From NCBI GenBank assembly GCA_030706225.1, contig JAUZOW010000003.1, positions 1 through 42,183 of the forward strand: a DNA stretch of 42,183 bases. Reading direction: 5' to 3'. The position numbers and the translations under genes are program-made. Positions 27,001-35,174 of the stretch are shown piece after piece. Position 1 is the stretch's first letter. Each line of letters begins with the position of its first letter. The notes beneath the pieces were generated by a model that saw nothing but the letters and a program-made list of their open reading frames with translations, searched no databases and was not told the origin of the DNA. Source of the stretch: Bacteroidota bacterium. Lineage in GTDB: Bacteria; Bacteroidota; Bacteroidia; Bacteroidales; FEN-979.

Positions 27001-27554
27001 CGGCTCTTCCGGTGGTGAATGCCGGTTCCGATACCATCGTTTGCAAGGATGTCGTCAAAATGCCTGTATATGGTACCGCTTCGAACCAGTCTTCAGTAAC
27101 CTGGACTACTTCAGGCGACGGAACATTCCAGAATCCGACCTTGCTGAGTACGTATTATTATCCCGGCGCAAATGACCGGAATAGCTCTTCGGTTACTTTA
27201 ACACTGACGGCTCATCCGAATACACCCTGCTCGTCGAACATCTCAGATAACAAAGTAGTAACCATTGATGCATGTACCGGAATCTCTCATGTTTCCGGTA
27301 ATGATTTCGGAGTTTCCGTTCTGCCGAATCCATCCCGGGGGCTCTTTATGGTTTCTATTACCGGCGTGGCATCAGGAACCCTTCACCTGACGGTTTATAA
27401 TGCCAATGGGCAAATGGTTTATTCAGAAGATGTGAATTCAACCGGGAATATTACCGAAAAAAATATGGACCTTGTCTCATTTTCCAAAGGGGTCTACCTG
27501 CTTAAAGTGGAAGCAGGAGATAAAGAAAGGACAGTAAGGGTTGTAATCGATTAA
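24015..27554 (+). CDS. Large secreted protein with six Ig-like repeats and type A T9SS signal
   Basis: This 1179-residue protein has a signal peptide (1-20, ending TYSQ), an N-terminal region of about 500 residues with beta-propeller character (for example PPDTDGDVSTNYYFQVVN and GAYRWMGSIAMDANGDIALGY), and six tandem Ig-like repeats of about 78-84 residues at about 521-997. Each repeat has the core YTYSW and an ending like TYTVTVNDG. A further cysteine-containing domain (about 998-1085) precedes a type A T9SS sorting domain (VLPNPSRGLF to the end). The N-terminal part resembles proteins of large Bacteroidota exoprotein families; no catalytic residues were identified. It likely sits on the cell surface or is released. 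It has its own promoter and a terminator shared with the convergent hydrolase gene. Confidence 0.88.
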   Translation: MNKALFLVCMMLLCTGITYSQNSDLKPKVVKPVYFDVSPPLSEIARSLRATPSTSWKDGVVKNHFDQRQNNNAVVVDKVEQQSYPESPLVSTDQNFDGNTNTEGYVPPDTDGDVSTNYYFQVVNCHYSIYSKTGSLLLGPVENSAVWNGMPNNSNDGDAVVIYDSQADRWVFTQFSLPNYPDGPFYQMIAISQTNNPLGSWYRYEYSFSDMNDYPKFGIWPDGYYMSANRFSAGSFNYAGTAVYAYNRSLMLIGDSTAQQVSFTLSSSDPAFGFLPADCDGSFPASGTPEYFAYINKNTYNLRVYQFHVDWTTTSNSTFGSYQDISVSSFNTTTSQNYIPQQGTSVKLDPIEDRLMYRMQYRSFSDHKSMVVCHNVNNTSGVTGVRWYELRNTGSTWTKYQEGTYNPGDGAYRWMGSIAMDANGDIALGYSKSSSGMYPSVYFTGRLSTDALNTMTVTESVIQNGSGYQSSSSHRWGDYSAMTIDPSSSNTFWYTQEYIQTTGQANWKTRIASFHLGTAGVPLSVTATANPAVCNPGAAVQLSTTASGGTGSYTYSWSSNPAGFTSTSQNPVAYPLINTTYSVLVTDGASSGTGSCSVTVNMSATATATPSVINPGSNSQLSVSVQGGSGVYTYSWTSIPAGFTSTSANPVVSPAMNTSYYVTVSDGSQTVNASCIVTVNMTVNPTATPSAINVGSSSQLSANVLGGSGNYTYSWTSVPAGFTSTGASPVVTPSVTTVYTVAVNDGTHLMSGSCTVSVNLAVNASANPSSINLGGTSQLSSVAQGGSGTFTYSWVSTPAGFTSNQQNPVVSPTVSTMYTVTANDGSQNQSASANVLVNMTVNVTATPSTINAGQSSQLNTTVTGGSGTYTYSWVSNPAGFASSSPNPVVTPTVNTIYTVTVNDGTLNANGSATVNVNLSSSASASPSSICAGDSTQLSANAMGGSGNYTYSWTSTPSGFTSTQANPVVTPSATTTYTVQVIDGSNTTNSMTTVYVTALPVVNAGSDTIVCKDVVKMPVYGTASNQSSVTWTTSGDGTFQNPTLLSTYYYPGANDRNSSSVTLTLTAHPNTPCSSNISDNKVVTIDACTGISHVSGNDFGVSVLPNPSRGLFMVSITGVASGTLHLTVYNANGQMVYSEDVNSTGNITEKNMDLVSFSKGVYLLKVEAGDKERTVRVVID
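25575..27005 (+). repeat. Six in-gene tandem repeats (about 237 bp each) encoding Ig-like domains
   Basis: The six units share a pattern of ATPS.I..G.SSQLS, GGSG.YTYSW.S.PAGF.S, NPVV.P and YTV.V.DG. The first and sixth are the most different (each has an extra Cys near its start); units 2-5 are closest. This suggests growth by internal duplication. Confidence 0.85.
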
Positions 27555-27575
27555 AGTAATCCAGGATATAAAAAA

Positions 27576-27601
27576 GCTGCTTGTGATTTTTTACAGGCAG
27601 C
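27576..27601. terminator. Bidirectional terminator between convergent genes
   Basis: GCTGCTTGT (27576-27584) pairs with ACAGGCAGC (27593-27601) over 9 bp with one G-T. It has an A-run before and eight Ts after, so it works on both strands, between the secreted protein gene and the alpha/beta hydrolase. Confidence 0.9.
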
Positions 27602-27615
27602 TTTTTTTTGATCTT

Positions 27616-28578
27616 TTAGCGGTTGTTCTTTTCCAGAAAATTCAAAAGGATTAAATTGAATTTTTCGGGATGAGTTTCCATCGGGGAATGCCTGCATTCC
27701 GGAATAATTTTCAGTGTGGAACCCGGGACAGTTTTATTCAGCAGTTTTCCTGTTCTTAAATAGATAGTCCGGTCTTTTTTCCCCCAGATAATGAGAACAT
27801 CCGATCCCTTCAGGTTTTGGGCATCAAGCGTGACAATTTCCTTTGAATAAGCGAACATATTTATGATGGATTCTGCTGTTCCGGGAATTTGTAAAGGTTT
27901 CAGATAATTTTCGACAATATTTGAATCGGGAGGATACCCGTATACCTGGCGATATGCCCTCCGGATGTTTTTATAGGTGATCATATTTTTCTTCATATAT
28001 GAAACCAGAGTTTTATTGATCCCTTTCATTTTAGTTGCTGTAATGAAGGCTCCCTTGATATTATGGTTATGAATGAATACCATTCCATCCACAATGGTCA
28101 GGCTTTTTGTCCGTGAGGGCTCCATCAGCGCCATAGCTTCCGCAACTCCGCCTCCCATGGAATGACCAACAATATTCCATCTCAGTGTGTCATGTTCATC
28201 AATTTGCCGTAACATATCCCAGAGGATTCGGGCCCGGTTACTGTGTGACTGGTTAATCAGGTTCCGGCTGCTGTAACCGAATCCCGGTAGATCTACAATG
28301 ACTACCTTATAGCCTGAAGCCACAAGAGTATCGATATTGTTTCGCCAGTTAAAAGTTGAACCGCAAAAACCGTGAATGAAAAGGACTTTTCCTTTATATA
28401 CTGACATATCGGGCTTCACTACCCGGTAATGAAGAATAACCGAATCGATTTTCATAAAACGGCTGTCCGGATAGATGCTTCCGTTTTCAGGGATTTTATC
28501 TTCCTGATGAAAGGAAAATGGAAATGCAGAAATGGATAACAACCATAATCCCGAAAGAACAAGAACTAATTTTTTCAT
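27616..28578 (-). CDS. Secreted or periplasmic alpha/beta hydrolase
   Basis: This 320-residue protein has an N-terminal signal peptide (LVLVLSGLWLLSISAFPF). The fold shows the oxyanion loop FIHGFCGSTFNW (HGxxG type), the nucleophile elbow GHSMGG with S140, a likely Asp in IIWGKKDRTIY and the catalytic His in ECRHSPMETHPE near the C-terminus. The cap region (about 170-230) is helical. It starts 16 bases after the GH31 gene and probably shares its transcript, so it may cleave an ester on a polysaccharide or a small molecule linked with that pathway. The natural substrate is not known; esterase or lipase-like activity is the safest description. Confidence 0.9.
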   Translation of the reverse strand: MKKLVLVLSGLWLLSISAFPFSFHQEDKIPENGSIYPDSRFMKIDSVILHYRVVKPDMSVYKGKVLFIHGFCGSTFNWRNNIDTLVASGYKVVIVDLPGFGYSSRNLINQSHSNRARILWDMLRQIDEHDTLRWNIVGHSMGGGVAEAMALMEPSRTKSLTIVDGMVFIHNHNIKGAFITATKMKGINKTLVSYMKKNMITYKNIRRAYRQVYGYPPDSNIVENYLKPLQIPGTAESIINMFAYSKEIVTLDAQNLKGSDVLIIWGKKDRTIYLRTGKLLNKTVPGSTLKIIPECRHSPMETHPEKFNLILLNFLEKNNR

Positions 28579-28594
28579 AAATAACGAGTTATTC

Positions 28595-31213
28595 TTACTG
28601 GCTGATTTTCAATAGCTCGTAAGCAGGTTTTAACTCCGGGTTGCTGAAGACTGCTTTCCCGATCATATCAAGTAATTCCGGCCAGGAAGTGGTAAATTGC
28701 TTCAGGGTTTCTGCGGCAGCAGAAGGGTCATAAGTCATTTTCAGACCCGTTTGCGCCATCTTTACTACGTTATCGTTGGAAAACTTCGATTTATCCCAGT
28801 TATGAACTGCAAGTATCTTTGCAAAAGTCATCAACCGTTCAAACTTTCCTTTGGCTTCCGACAACATCCGGTAATCATTTCCCTGGAATGTAATCGCGAT
28901 CTCATTCTTTGTATCTGTGCTCAGCGGTCCGGTCAGAAGAATAGTGGCTACTTCATTGCCATTATAATTCCAGGTTCCGGGTTGCATTTCCGAAGAGAAG
29001 GGAAGTATCTTTCCATTGACCATTACGGACTGAGGCGGGAAAGTGCAGGGAAACCGCATTTCATAGGAACGTTTTGTGATCATTCCCTGAAAATGGCCGT
29101 TAACCGGTTCAATAACAAGTGTTATGGTATTATTATCATTTGTATTAAAATGGACAGGCGTTACGGCATAAGCACCCGACTTGAAATTATTGTTATCCCC
29201 TTCGTCTTCATAAATCTTGCAATTTCCTGAAGGGCCCGGGAAAACGGAAAGGATCAGCGGATCCGGCTGGGCTTCCGTCAGCCGGGAAACCTGCCGTTGC
29301 ATAGGGATAATGGATCCGGCTTTCACATAAACCGGTATATCGTTGAGGGTGAACGGTCTTTCAACCACTCGGCCTCCCTTGATAGGGGTACCGGTGAACC
29401 ATTCAAACCAGTTTCCTTCAGGGAGCCAGATCTTTTGCATCAGGAACAGGCTGTCGGTTCCGATTGGTCTGACGACAGGCGCAACCAGCATATCGTTCCC
29501 AAACATATATTCATCGTGGAATGTATAAGCATTTTCTTCTTCCGGGTACTCGTAATAAAGAGGATGGATGAGAGATATGCCGGTTTCATAAGCATTATGT
29601 GCATTTGTGTAAATATATGGAACCAGGGCATAGCGCCACAGGTAGGCATTACGCATTGGCTCATAATATTCAGGGGCATAAGCCCAGATCCTGCGTTCGA
29701 TGGTAGAATTTTTTGTGCAGTGCGTGCGCAGGATAGGACTGAAAGCTCCCCATTGCAGCCAACGTGTATATAGCTCAGGACTGCGGATTCCCTGCTGGTG
29801 TCCACCGATATCATGGCTCCAGTAGCCATATCCGACATTGGCTGCCGTCAGTGTGAAATAAGGTTGATATTCCAGTGATTTCCAGGTAATGTATGTGTCG
29901 CCTGAAAAGCCGATCTGATACCGGTGGTTTCCCAATCCTCCGTAACGGTGGAAAAGCAGGGGACGGCTTTTCCCCATCCGGTCCATATCGCTGAAGAAGA
30001 CATAATTCAGGTAAAATGTAGGATTGACTCCCTTGATTTTGGTTTGACCCCATTGCTGCCAGTCGAGCCACCAAAAATCAATGCCCTCCTTTTGCATCGG
30101 ATGCATGATGATATCCATGTAATTCCGGGCGAAGGTTTTATCGGTAATATCGAAGGGAACATATTTTTTAGAAGCCGGGTCGATTCCCATGGCTTTTGCC
30201 ATGGCTTCATAGCAGGCTTCATGAGGCTGGATACCGGAAGCAGGATGAAGGTTCAGGGCTGTTTTCAGATGTTGTTTCCCGGTCCAGTCAAGGAATTGCT
30301 TCGGGTCGGGGAAATAGTTTTTATTCCAGGTCAGGCCGGTCCAACCGGAGGATTCGCCAGCCTGATCGGTCTGGAGCTTGCCATCCTTGTAAAATTCAGG
30401 CAGAGAGGTAATATGCCAGTCCATATCGACGATCAGTACATCTAATGGAATTTGATGCGAAGCAAAATCTGCAACCAGATCCCGGAGTTCCTGGTCAGTA
30501 TATTCCCAGTATCTTGACCACCAGGCGCCAAAGGCAAATCTTGGGGGAAAAGCAATATTTCCGGAGATTTCCGTAAAATCGGCTAATGCGGTTTTGTAAT
30601 CAAACCCATAACCAAAGAAGTACCAGTCCTGGCATTCTTTTTTAGATCTTTCCATAACCCATGGCCAATCGCTGTTATCGAACAGGGGTCGTTCGGAATC
30701 GTCAACCAACGCCCAACCGTCGCGCGAGATGATTCCTTTGTCGAGTTGTAAGGATCCTTTATCTCCATATTGCCGGGTATCTCCGTCGCATCCATCCAGT
30801 GTTCGCGTTGTTCCCCTAAGGTTTCCGTTATCGGGCATTCCGGGTGACCATTTTACTTCTTTCCCGTTCATCCGGAAGGAAATGGAGAGGTTATCCGGTG
30901 TGAATTTTCCGGAACCGCTTTTATAACGGATCATCAGTTTTCCGGTTTGGATTTCGAGCCAGCCGTTCTTCAGCGATTTCGTGTAAGGAGGAACCGGTAG
31001 CTTACGGTTGATGAAGGTCAGTGAGGCATGGTCTTCGAATTTCCTGTCGGACGACCATTCCATTCGTATTGTCTGAGGGGTCAGGATGGTAAATCTTACT
31101 TTTCCGTCGATGACGATTGCTGCCGGATCAGCCACCGGATCGGACGGCAGGGCATGAAACGGGGAAAAAGCGGCCGGAATAAATGCCAGCAACGCAAGGA
31201 TATGCTTTTTCAT
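28595..31213 (-). CDS. Glycoside hydrolase family 31 (alpha-glycosidase)
   Basis: This 872-residue protein has a signal peptide (1-21) and the GH31 layout: N-terminal beta-sandwich (about 30-220), TIM barrel (about 225-560, with FAFGAWWSRYWEYTD and DVLIVDMDWH), then C-terminal beta domains (KAGSIIPMQ, IYEDEGD). The catalytic nucleophile is D384 in WWLDWQQ and the acid/base is D439 in FSGDTYITW. The usual W.D..E motif is changed to DWQQ here, marking a subgroup distinct from classic alpha-glucosidases and alpha-xylosidases. A C-terminal helical extension (about 790-872) is unusual. It likely acts in the periplasm on alpha-linked sugar; linkage not certain. The hydrolase gene follows in the same unit. 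Confidence 0.92.
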   Translation of the reverse strand: MKKHILALLAFIPAAFSPFHALPSDPVADPAAIVIDGKVRFTILTPQTIRMEWSSDRKFEDHASLTFINRKLPVPPYTKSLKNGWLEIQTGKLMIRYKSGSGKFTPDNLSISFRMNGKEVKWSPGMPDNGNLRGTTRTLDGCDGDTRQYGDKGSLQLDKGIISRDGWALVDDSERPLFDNSDWPWVMERSKKECQDWYFFGYGFDYKTALADFTEISGNIAFPPRFAFGAWWSRYWEYTDQELRDLVADFASHQIPLDVLIVDMDWHITSLPEFYKDGKLQTDQAGESSGWTGLTWNKNYFPDPKQFLDWTGKQHLKTALNLHPASGIQPHEACYEAMAKAMGIDPASKKYVPFDITDKTFARNYMDIIMHPMQKEGIDFWWLDWQQWGQTKIKGVNPTFYLNYVFFSDMDRMGKSRPLLFHRYGGLGNHRYQIGFSGDTYITWKSLEYQPYFTLTAANVGYGYWSHDIGGHQQGIRSPELYTRWLQWGAFSPILRTHCTKNSTIERRIWAYAPEYYEPMRNAYLWRYALVPYIYTNAHNAYETGISLIHPLYYEYPEEENAYTFHDEYMFGNDMLVAPVVRPIGTDSLFLMQKIWLPEGNWFEWFTGTPIKGGRVVERPFTLNDIPVYVKAGSIIPMQRQVSRLTEAQPDPLILSVFPGPSGNCKIYEDEGDNNNFKSGAYAVTPVHFNTNDNNTITLVIEPVNGHFQGMITKRSYEMRFPCTFPPQSVMVNGKILPFSSEMQPGTWNYNGNEVATILLTGPLSTDTKNEIAITFQGNDYRMLSEAKGKFERLMTFAKILAVHNWDKSKFSNDNVVKMAQTGLKMTYDPSAAAETLKQFTTSWPELLDMIGKAVFSNPELKPAYELLKISQ

Positions 31214-31237
31214 GGCTGGATTATTAAATCATTCACT

Positions 31238-31257
31238 CAAATTTATTATTAAATTTG
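31238..31257. promoter_or_regulatory. Divergent -7 boxes between GH31 and zinc-ribbon genes
   Basis: TAAATTTG occurs on the minus strand at 31245-31238 (for GH31) and on the plus strand at 31250-31257 (for the zinc-ribbon gene). Both match TAnnTTTG and lie 19-24 bases from the two ATGs in a 63-base gap. Neither has a clear TTG upstream. Confidence 0.45.
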
Positions 31258-31276
31258 GTTTTTAAAAAGATTCCTT

Positions 31277-31927
31277 ATGGCTAATAATATGAAATTCGGG
31301 GATAATTATTCCGATATAAGTACCGATACTGCTTTTCAGTTTGAATTCCGCTGTGAATGCTGCGGTACGGCATACCGGTCAACTGCAAAAGCATATATTA
31401 CAGGACGAGCATCCCAGCTACTGGGTGCTGCCGGTTCACTTTTCGGGGGTTTTTTGGGAAGTGTCTCATCTGTTGGGAATACTGTAAAAGATGCTGCCTG
31501 GAAAAAGGCGCATGATAAGGCTTTTCAGGAAGCAATTGAAGAGATGACACCGATGTTTATCCAGTGTCCTCATTGCCATGCATGGGTTTGCAGAGAACAA
31601 TGCCTGAATACCCGGAAAGGGCTTTGCAAGAATTGCGCTCCCGATCTGGGTGTGGAAATGTCGTATGCCCAATCCATGAAATCGGTTGAAGAAATTCACG
31701 AACATGCTGCCATGGCTGAGGAAGATAAGAAGCTGGGTGTCGAAAACTGGAGGTCAAATATACGGGCTACATGTCCGAAGTGCAATGCTCCCCTGGCAAG
31801 CAATGCTAAATTTTGCCCGGAATGCGGGGCCCCGCTGAAGCAGGAAGATAAATGTCCTCATTGCGGGACAAAAGTGACACCGGGAGCTAAATTTTGCCCG
31901 GAATGTGGAGGAAAGATCAATGGATAG
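31277..31927 (+). CDS. Zinc-ribbon protein with multiple Cys4 motifs
   Basis: This 216-residue protein has a first ribbon-like motif near 27-31 (CECCG), a middle set (CPHCHAWVC, CLNTRKGLCKNC), and two C-terminal zinc ribbons of about 20 residues each (CPKC..CPEC and CPHC..CPECG). Between the first and middle sets is a Gly/Ala-rich hydrophobic stretch (about 45-70) that may contact a membrane. No catalytic domain is present; the ribbons suggest protein or nucleic acid binding. The start of the S41 peptidase gene overlaps its end by 8 bases, so the two are translationally coupled and may work together. The name is descriptive only. Confidence 0.82.
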   Translation: MANNMKFGDNYSDISTDTAFQFEFRCECCGTAYRSTAKAYITGRASQLLGAAGSLFGGFLGSVSSVGNTVKDAAWKKAHDKAFQEAIEEMTPMFIQCPHCHAWVCREQCLNTRKGLCKNCAPDLGVEMSYAQSMKSVEEIHEHAAMAEEDKKLGVENWRSNIRATCPKCNAPLASNAKFCPECGAPLKQEDKCPHCGTKVTPGAKFCPECGGKING

Positions 31928-33518
31928 AAAGCACATAAACAAAGTATATCAGCCGCTGGTATTTGCTCTTGTTTTGCTGGCGGGAATTTTTCTTGGATTT
32001 TTTCTGGCCAGGGAAGGAAAGCTTGGAAACCTTAAAAAGCAGGACAAGCTGAAGGAAGTTATTAATTATGTCAAAAAGAATTATGTGGATTCGGTTTCCA
32101 CGGAGGAGCTGACCGAAAAAGCAATTACCGGTATGCTTCAGGGACTGGATCCGCATTCGGTTTATATTTCAGCAGCCGAGTTTCATGATTACAACGATCC
32201 CTTACTGGGAAGCTTTGAAGGGATTGGTGTTGAGTTCCGCATCGAGAGAGATACCGTTACAGTGATCACCCCGGTTCCCGGCGGTCCTTCCGAAAAGATC
32301 GGAATTCGGGCGGGTGACCGGATCGTGAAAGTAAACGGGAAAACTATTGCCGGTGTCAAGATTACCAACCGGGATGTCATGAAACAATTGAAAGGCCCGA
32401 AAGACACGAAAGTTACGCTGACAATCTTCCGAAGAGGAGCCGGCGGATTGCTGACTTTTACCGTTACCCGTGATGTGATTCCGACATATAGCCTGGATAT
32501 CGCTTATATGGTCGATAAGAATATCGGCTATATCCGGCTGAATAATTTTGCTGAAACTACATCCAAGGAAATCAATAAAGCTCTGAATGACCTGAAATCA
32601 AAAGGGATGAAAAAGCTGATCCTTGATTTGCGAGGTAATGGCGGAGGTTTCCTGAAAGCAGCTATTGATGTCGCCGATCAATTTATTCCAAATGATGCGA
32701 AGATCGTTTATACACAGGGAAAACATCATTCGAAGGAAGAGTTTTTTGCCACCTCTACCGGTTTGTTTATGCACGGCGACCTGGTTATCCTGATTGACGA
32801 GTATTCCGCCTCAGCCAGTGAAATCGTTGCCGGTGCAATTCAGGATAACGACCGGGGACTGATCATTGGAAGACGTTCATTCGGGAAAGGATTGGTACAG
32901 GAACAGCTGGACCTGAAAGATGGCAGTGCAATCCGACTTACAGTCGCACGGTATTATACCCCGACCGGACGATGCATTCAGCGGCCCTATGCTAATGGCA
33001 CCGATGACTATTACAATGAAGCTTACCGGCGGCTATTGTCGGGCGAACTGGACAGCCGTGACAGCATAAAACTGCCGGATTCCCTGAAATACAAGACCCC
33101 GAAAGGAAAGATCGTTTATGGTGGCGGTGGCATCATGCCGGATATTTTTGTTCCGATTGAAAAGGATTCCATGGATAAATATTATATCGCCCTTGTCAAT
33201 AAAGGTCTTATTTTCCAGTTTGCCTTCGATTACACCGATAAGTATCGCGACATGCTTAACCATTATAGGAATTTTGCATCTTTCGACCGGAATTTTCAGA
33301 TCACGGATAATATCTTCAGGGAACTCATTGCCTATTGTGAGAAGAACGGAGTTAAGAGGAACATAAAGGAAACTCCGGAAGGTGACAGAAAAATCAAAGT
33401 TCTGCTGAAAGCATATATTGGCCGGAATGTTCTTGACAATGACGGGTTTTATCCTTACCTGAACACAATCGACCCGGTATTCCTGAAAGCAGTTGAAACA
33501 TTGAGCCATCATAAGTAG
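31920..33518 (+). CDS. S41-family C-terminal processing peptidase
   Basis: This 532-residue protease has an N-terminal membrane anchor (about 13-30), the CTP N-terminal helical region (about 40-95), a PDZ domain (about 97-185, GIGVEFRIERDTVTVITPVPGG) and the S41 catalytic domain. The nucleophile is S298 in SASASE and the general base is K323 in FGKG, 25 residues later as in E. coli Prc (S430/K455). It acts in the periplasm on C-terminal tails of proteins. The start at 31920 was chosen because the hydrophobic anchor begins there. It overlaps the upstream zinc-ribbon gene and precedes the superoxide dismutase by 43 bases. Confidence 0.94.
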   Translation: MDRKHINKVYQPLVFALVLLAGIFLGFFLAREGKLGNLKKQDKLKEVINYVKKNYVDSVSTEELTEKAITGMLQGLDPHSVYISAAEFHDYNDPLLGSFEGIGVEFRIERDTVTVITPVPGGPSEKIGIRAGDRIVKVNGKTIAGVKITNRDVMKQLKGPKDTKVTLTIFRRGAGGLLTFTVTRDVIPTYSLDIAYMVDKNIGYIRLNNFAETTSKEINKALNDLKSKGMKKLILDLRGNGGGFLKAAIDVADQFIPNDAKIVYTQGKHHSKEEFFATSTGLFMHGDLVILIDEYSASASEIVAGAIQDNDRGLIIGRRSFGKGLVQEQLDLKDGSAIRLTVARYYTPTGRCIQRPYANGTDDYYNEAYRRLLSGELDSRDSIKLPDSLKYKTPKGKIVYGGGGIMPDIFVPIEKDSMDKYYIALVNKGLIFQFAFDYTDKYRDMLNHYRNFASFDRNFQITDNIFRELIAYCEKNGVKRNIKETPEGDRKIKVLLKAYIGRNVLDNDGFYPYLNTIDPVFLKAVETLSHHK

Positions 33519-33561
33519 AACAGAAAGAAATTTAGTTATTAACCAATAAAAGACAACGGTT

Positions 33562-34137
33562 ATGATACACGAACTTCCTTCATTGCCCTATGCATTGAAT
33601 GCATTGGAGCCTTATATCTCTATGCGTACGCTGGAGTTTCATTATGGAAAGCATCATCAGGCTTATGTGACGAACCTGAACAAGCTGATCGTGGGTACGG
33701 AGTTTGAAAACGCTTCACTGGAAGACATTATCCGGAAAGCTATCGGCGGTATTTTCAATAACGGGGCTCAGGTATGGAATCATACTTTTTATTGGAATTG
33801 TATGAACCCGACAGGGGGAGGAGAACCTACAGGAAAACTGGCAGATGCCATTAAAAAGCAATTCGGGTCCTTCGCTGAATTCAAAGACAAATTTTCCAAT
33901 GCGGGTGCAACGCTTTTCGGTTCAGGCTGGGTCTGGCTGGTGAAAAACCCTGACAATTCCCTGGAGATTATCCAGGAAAGTAATGCCGGAAATCCTTTAA
34001 GGAACGGGAAAACTCCGCTTTTGACCTGCGATGTGTGGGAACATGCTTATTACCTGGATAAACAAAATGCTCGGCCTGCTTACATTGCCGACTTCTGGAA
34101 TCTCGTTAATTGGGATGCTGTAGGGGGAAGATTATAA
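33562..34137 (+). CDS. sodB: Iron superoxide dismutase
   Basis: This 191-residue enzyme matches the Fe/Mn superoxide dismutase family along its full length. The metal ligands are H27, H74, and the Asp and His of [10 protein letters not shown]. The Gln in [11 protein letters not shown] (residue 70) and GGEPTGKL favour the iron form over manganese. It converts superoxide to hydrogen peroxide and oxygen in the cytoplasm, as expected for an anaerobe or microaerophile exposed to oxygen. It follows the S41 peptidase by 43 bases. The 197-base gap after it holds an AT-rich 11-bp inverted repeat at 34176-34205 that may end the transcript. Confidence 0.97.
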   Translation: MIHELPSLPYALNALEPYISMRTLEFHYGKHHQAYVTNLNKLIVGTEFENASLEDIIRKAIGGIFNNGAQVWNHTFYWNCMNPTGGGEPTGKLADAIKKQFGSFAEFKDKFSNAGATLFGSGWVWLVKNPDNSLEIIQESNAGNPLRNGKTPLLTCDVWEHAYYLDKQNARPAYIADFWNLVNWDAVGGRL

Positions 34138-34334
34138 AACCTACTCTTCTGCTTGTACATTGCCCTAACGGAAAATTTCAAATTTTCTTTGCCCAAAATT
34201 TGAAAGTAATATAATTATGTTTATTTTGCGATGAATTTGATACTGGCATTGTATTGCTATCCATAGGTGTTGTTTGGAAATCTTATGGGTAACTATCTGT
34301 AATAGCTGTATATTATTGTTTTTAAAATAAATCA

Positions 34335-35096
34335 ATGTTATCTTGTGTTCTGATTGATGATGAACAGGATTCATTAATCGCACTGAAAAAGCTTCTCGTA
34401 AATTTTACATATGTTCCGGTCAGAATAGTTGGGGAAGCCACTAACCTTGATAATGGAATCCAACTGATAAAAGACACTCTCCCTGATATTGTCTTTTTAG
34501 ATATTAATATGCCGGGTAAAAACGGTATGGATATCTATAAATACTTTGACAACCCACAATTCAAGGTTGTTTTCATTACAGAATACAGTCAGTTTGCCAT
34601 TGAAGCAATAAAGAAATCAGCTTCAGATTATTTACTGAAACCGGTGAATTTTATCGAGCTTAATGAATCCATAAAAAGAATTTCTGCTCAGTTTAAGTGG
34701 GAACAACACCAGCGGGAAGTGGAAAATAAAGAGAATTTGATTAATGTGCCTGAAATGGAAGGGAAAAACGTGGTTCTTAATGTGGAGCATGGATTTTTAA
34801 TCGAAAATACTAAAAATATTGAGTACTGCTATGCTGACCAGTCCTATTCTGTTATTGTAACCTGTACTGGCAAGAAAATCCTGGTTACAAAACCGCTTAA
34901 ATACCTTGAAAAACTGTTTCCTGCCAATCAATTTTACAGAACACATAAATCCTATCTTGTTAATATCTATTATATTAGAAGGTATGTCAAATCGGATGAG
35001 AATTACCTTCTTCTCAGAAGCGGAATAAAAATTCCTGTTTCGGTAAGAAAGAGTTCAGGAATTGACGGAGAAATCAAAAAGCTTTTTGAAGGTTGA
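34335..35096 (+). CDS. LytTR-family response regulator (third in window)
   Basis: This 253-residue protein has a receiver domain with acidic pair D8/D9, phosphoacceptor D56 in FLDINMPGKNGM and K102 in DYLLKPVN, and a LytTR DNA-binding domain (about 135-248, FYRTHKSYLVNIYYI). It should be controlled by phosphorylation, but no kinase is near. Its sequence is closer to the 17338 regulator in its receiver than to the 12319 one. Its own targets are not visible. It converges on a lipoprotein gene at 35175. Confidence 0.93.
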   Translation: MLSCVLIDDEQDSLIALKKLLVNFTYVPVRIVGEATNLDNGIQLIKDTLPDIVFLDINMPGKNGMDIYKYFDNPQFKVVFITEYSQFAIEAIKKSASDYLLKPVNFIELNESIKRISAQFKWEQHQREVENKENLINVPEMEGKNVVLNVEHGFLIENTKNIEYCYADQSYSVIVTCTGKKILVTKPLKYLEKLFPANQFYRTHKSYLVNIYYIRRYVKSDENYLLLRSGIKIPVSVRKSSGIDGEIKKLFEG

Positions 35097-35174
35097 ACCT
35101 ACTCAACACGATCAATCACACAGATATTCACTTCCTGGCATTCATTGGTCTGTTTTCCAAAGAACCCCTTCCTG

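Noticed and set aside
25575-27005. CRISPR-like periodicity
   Set aside because: The repeats are 237 bp, coding and protein-conserved; there are no spacers or cas genes.
34176-34205. Terminator after the superoxide dismutase gene
   Set aside because: An 11-bp inverted repeat is present, but it is almost purely AT and lacks a T-run, so it is mentioned only in the gene entry.
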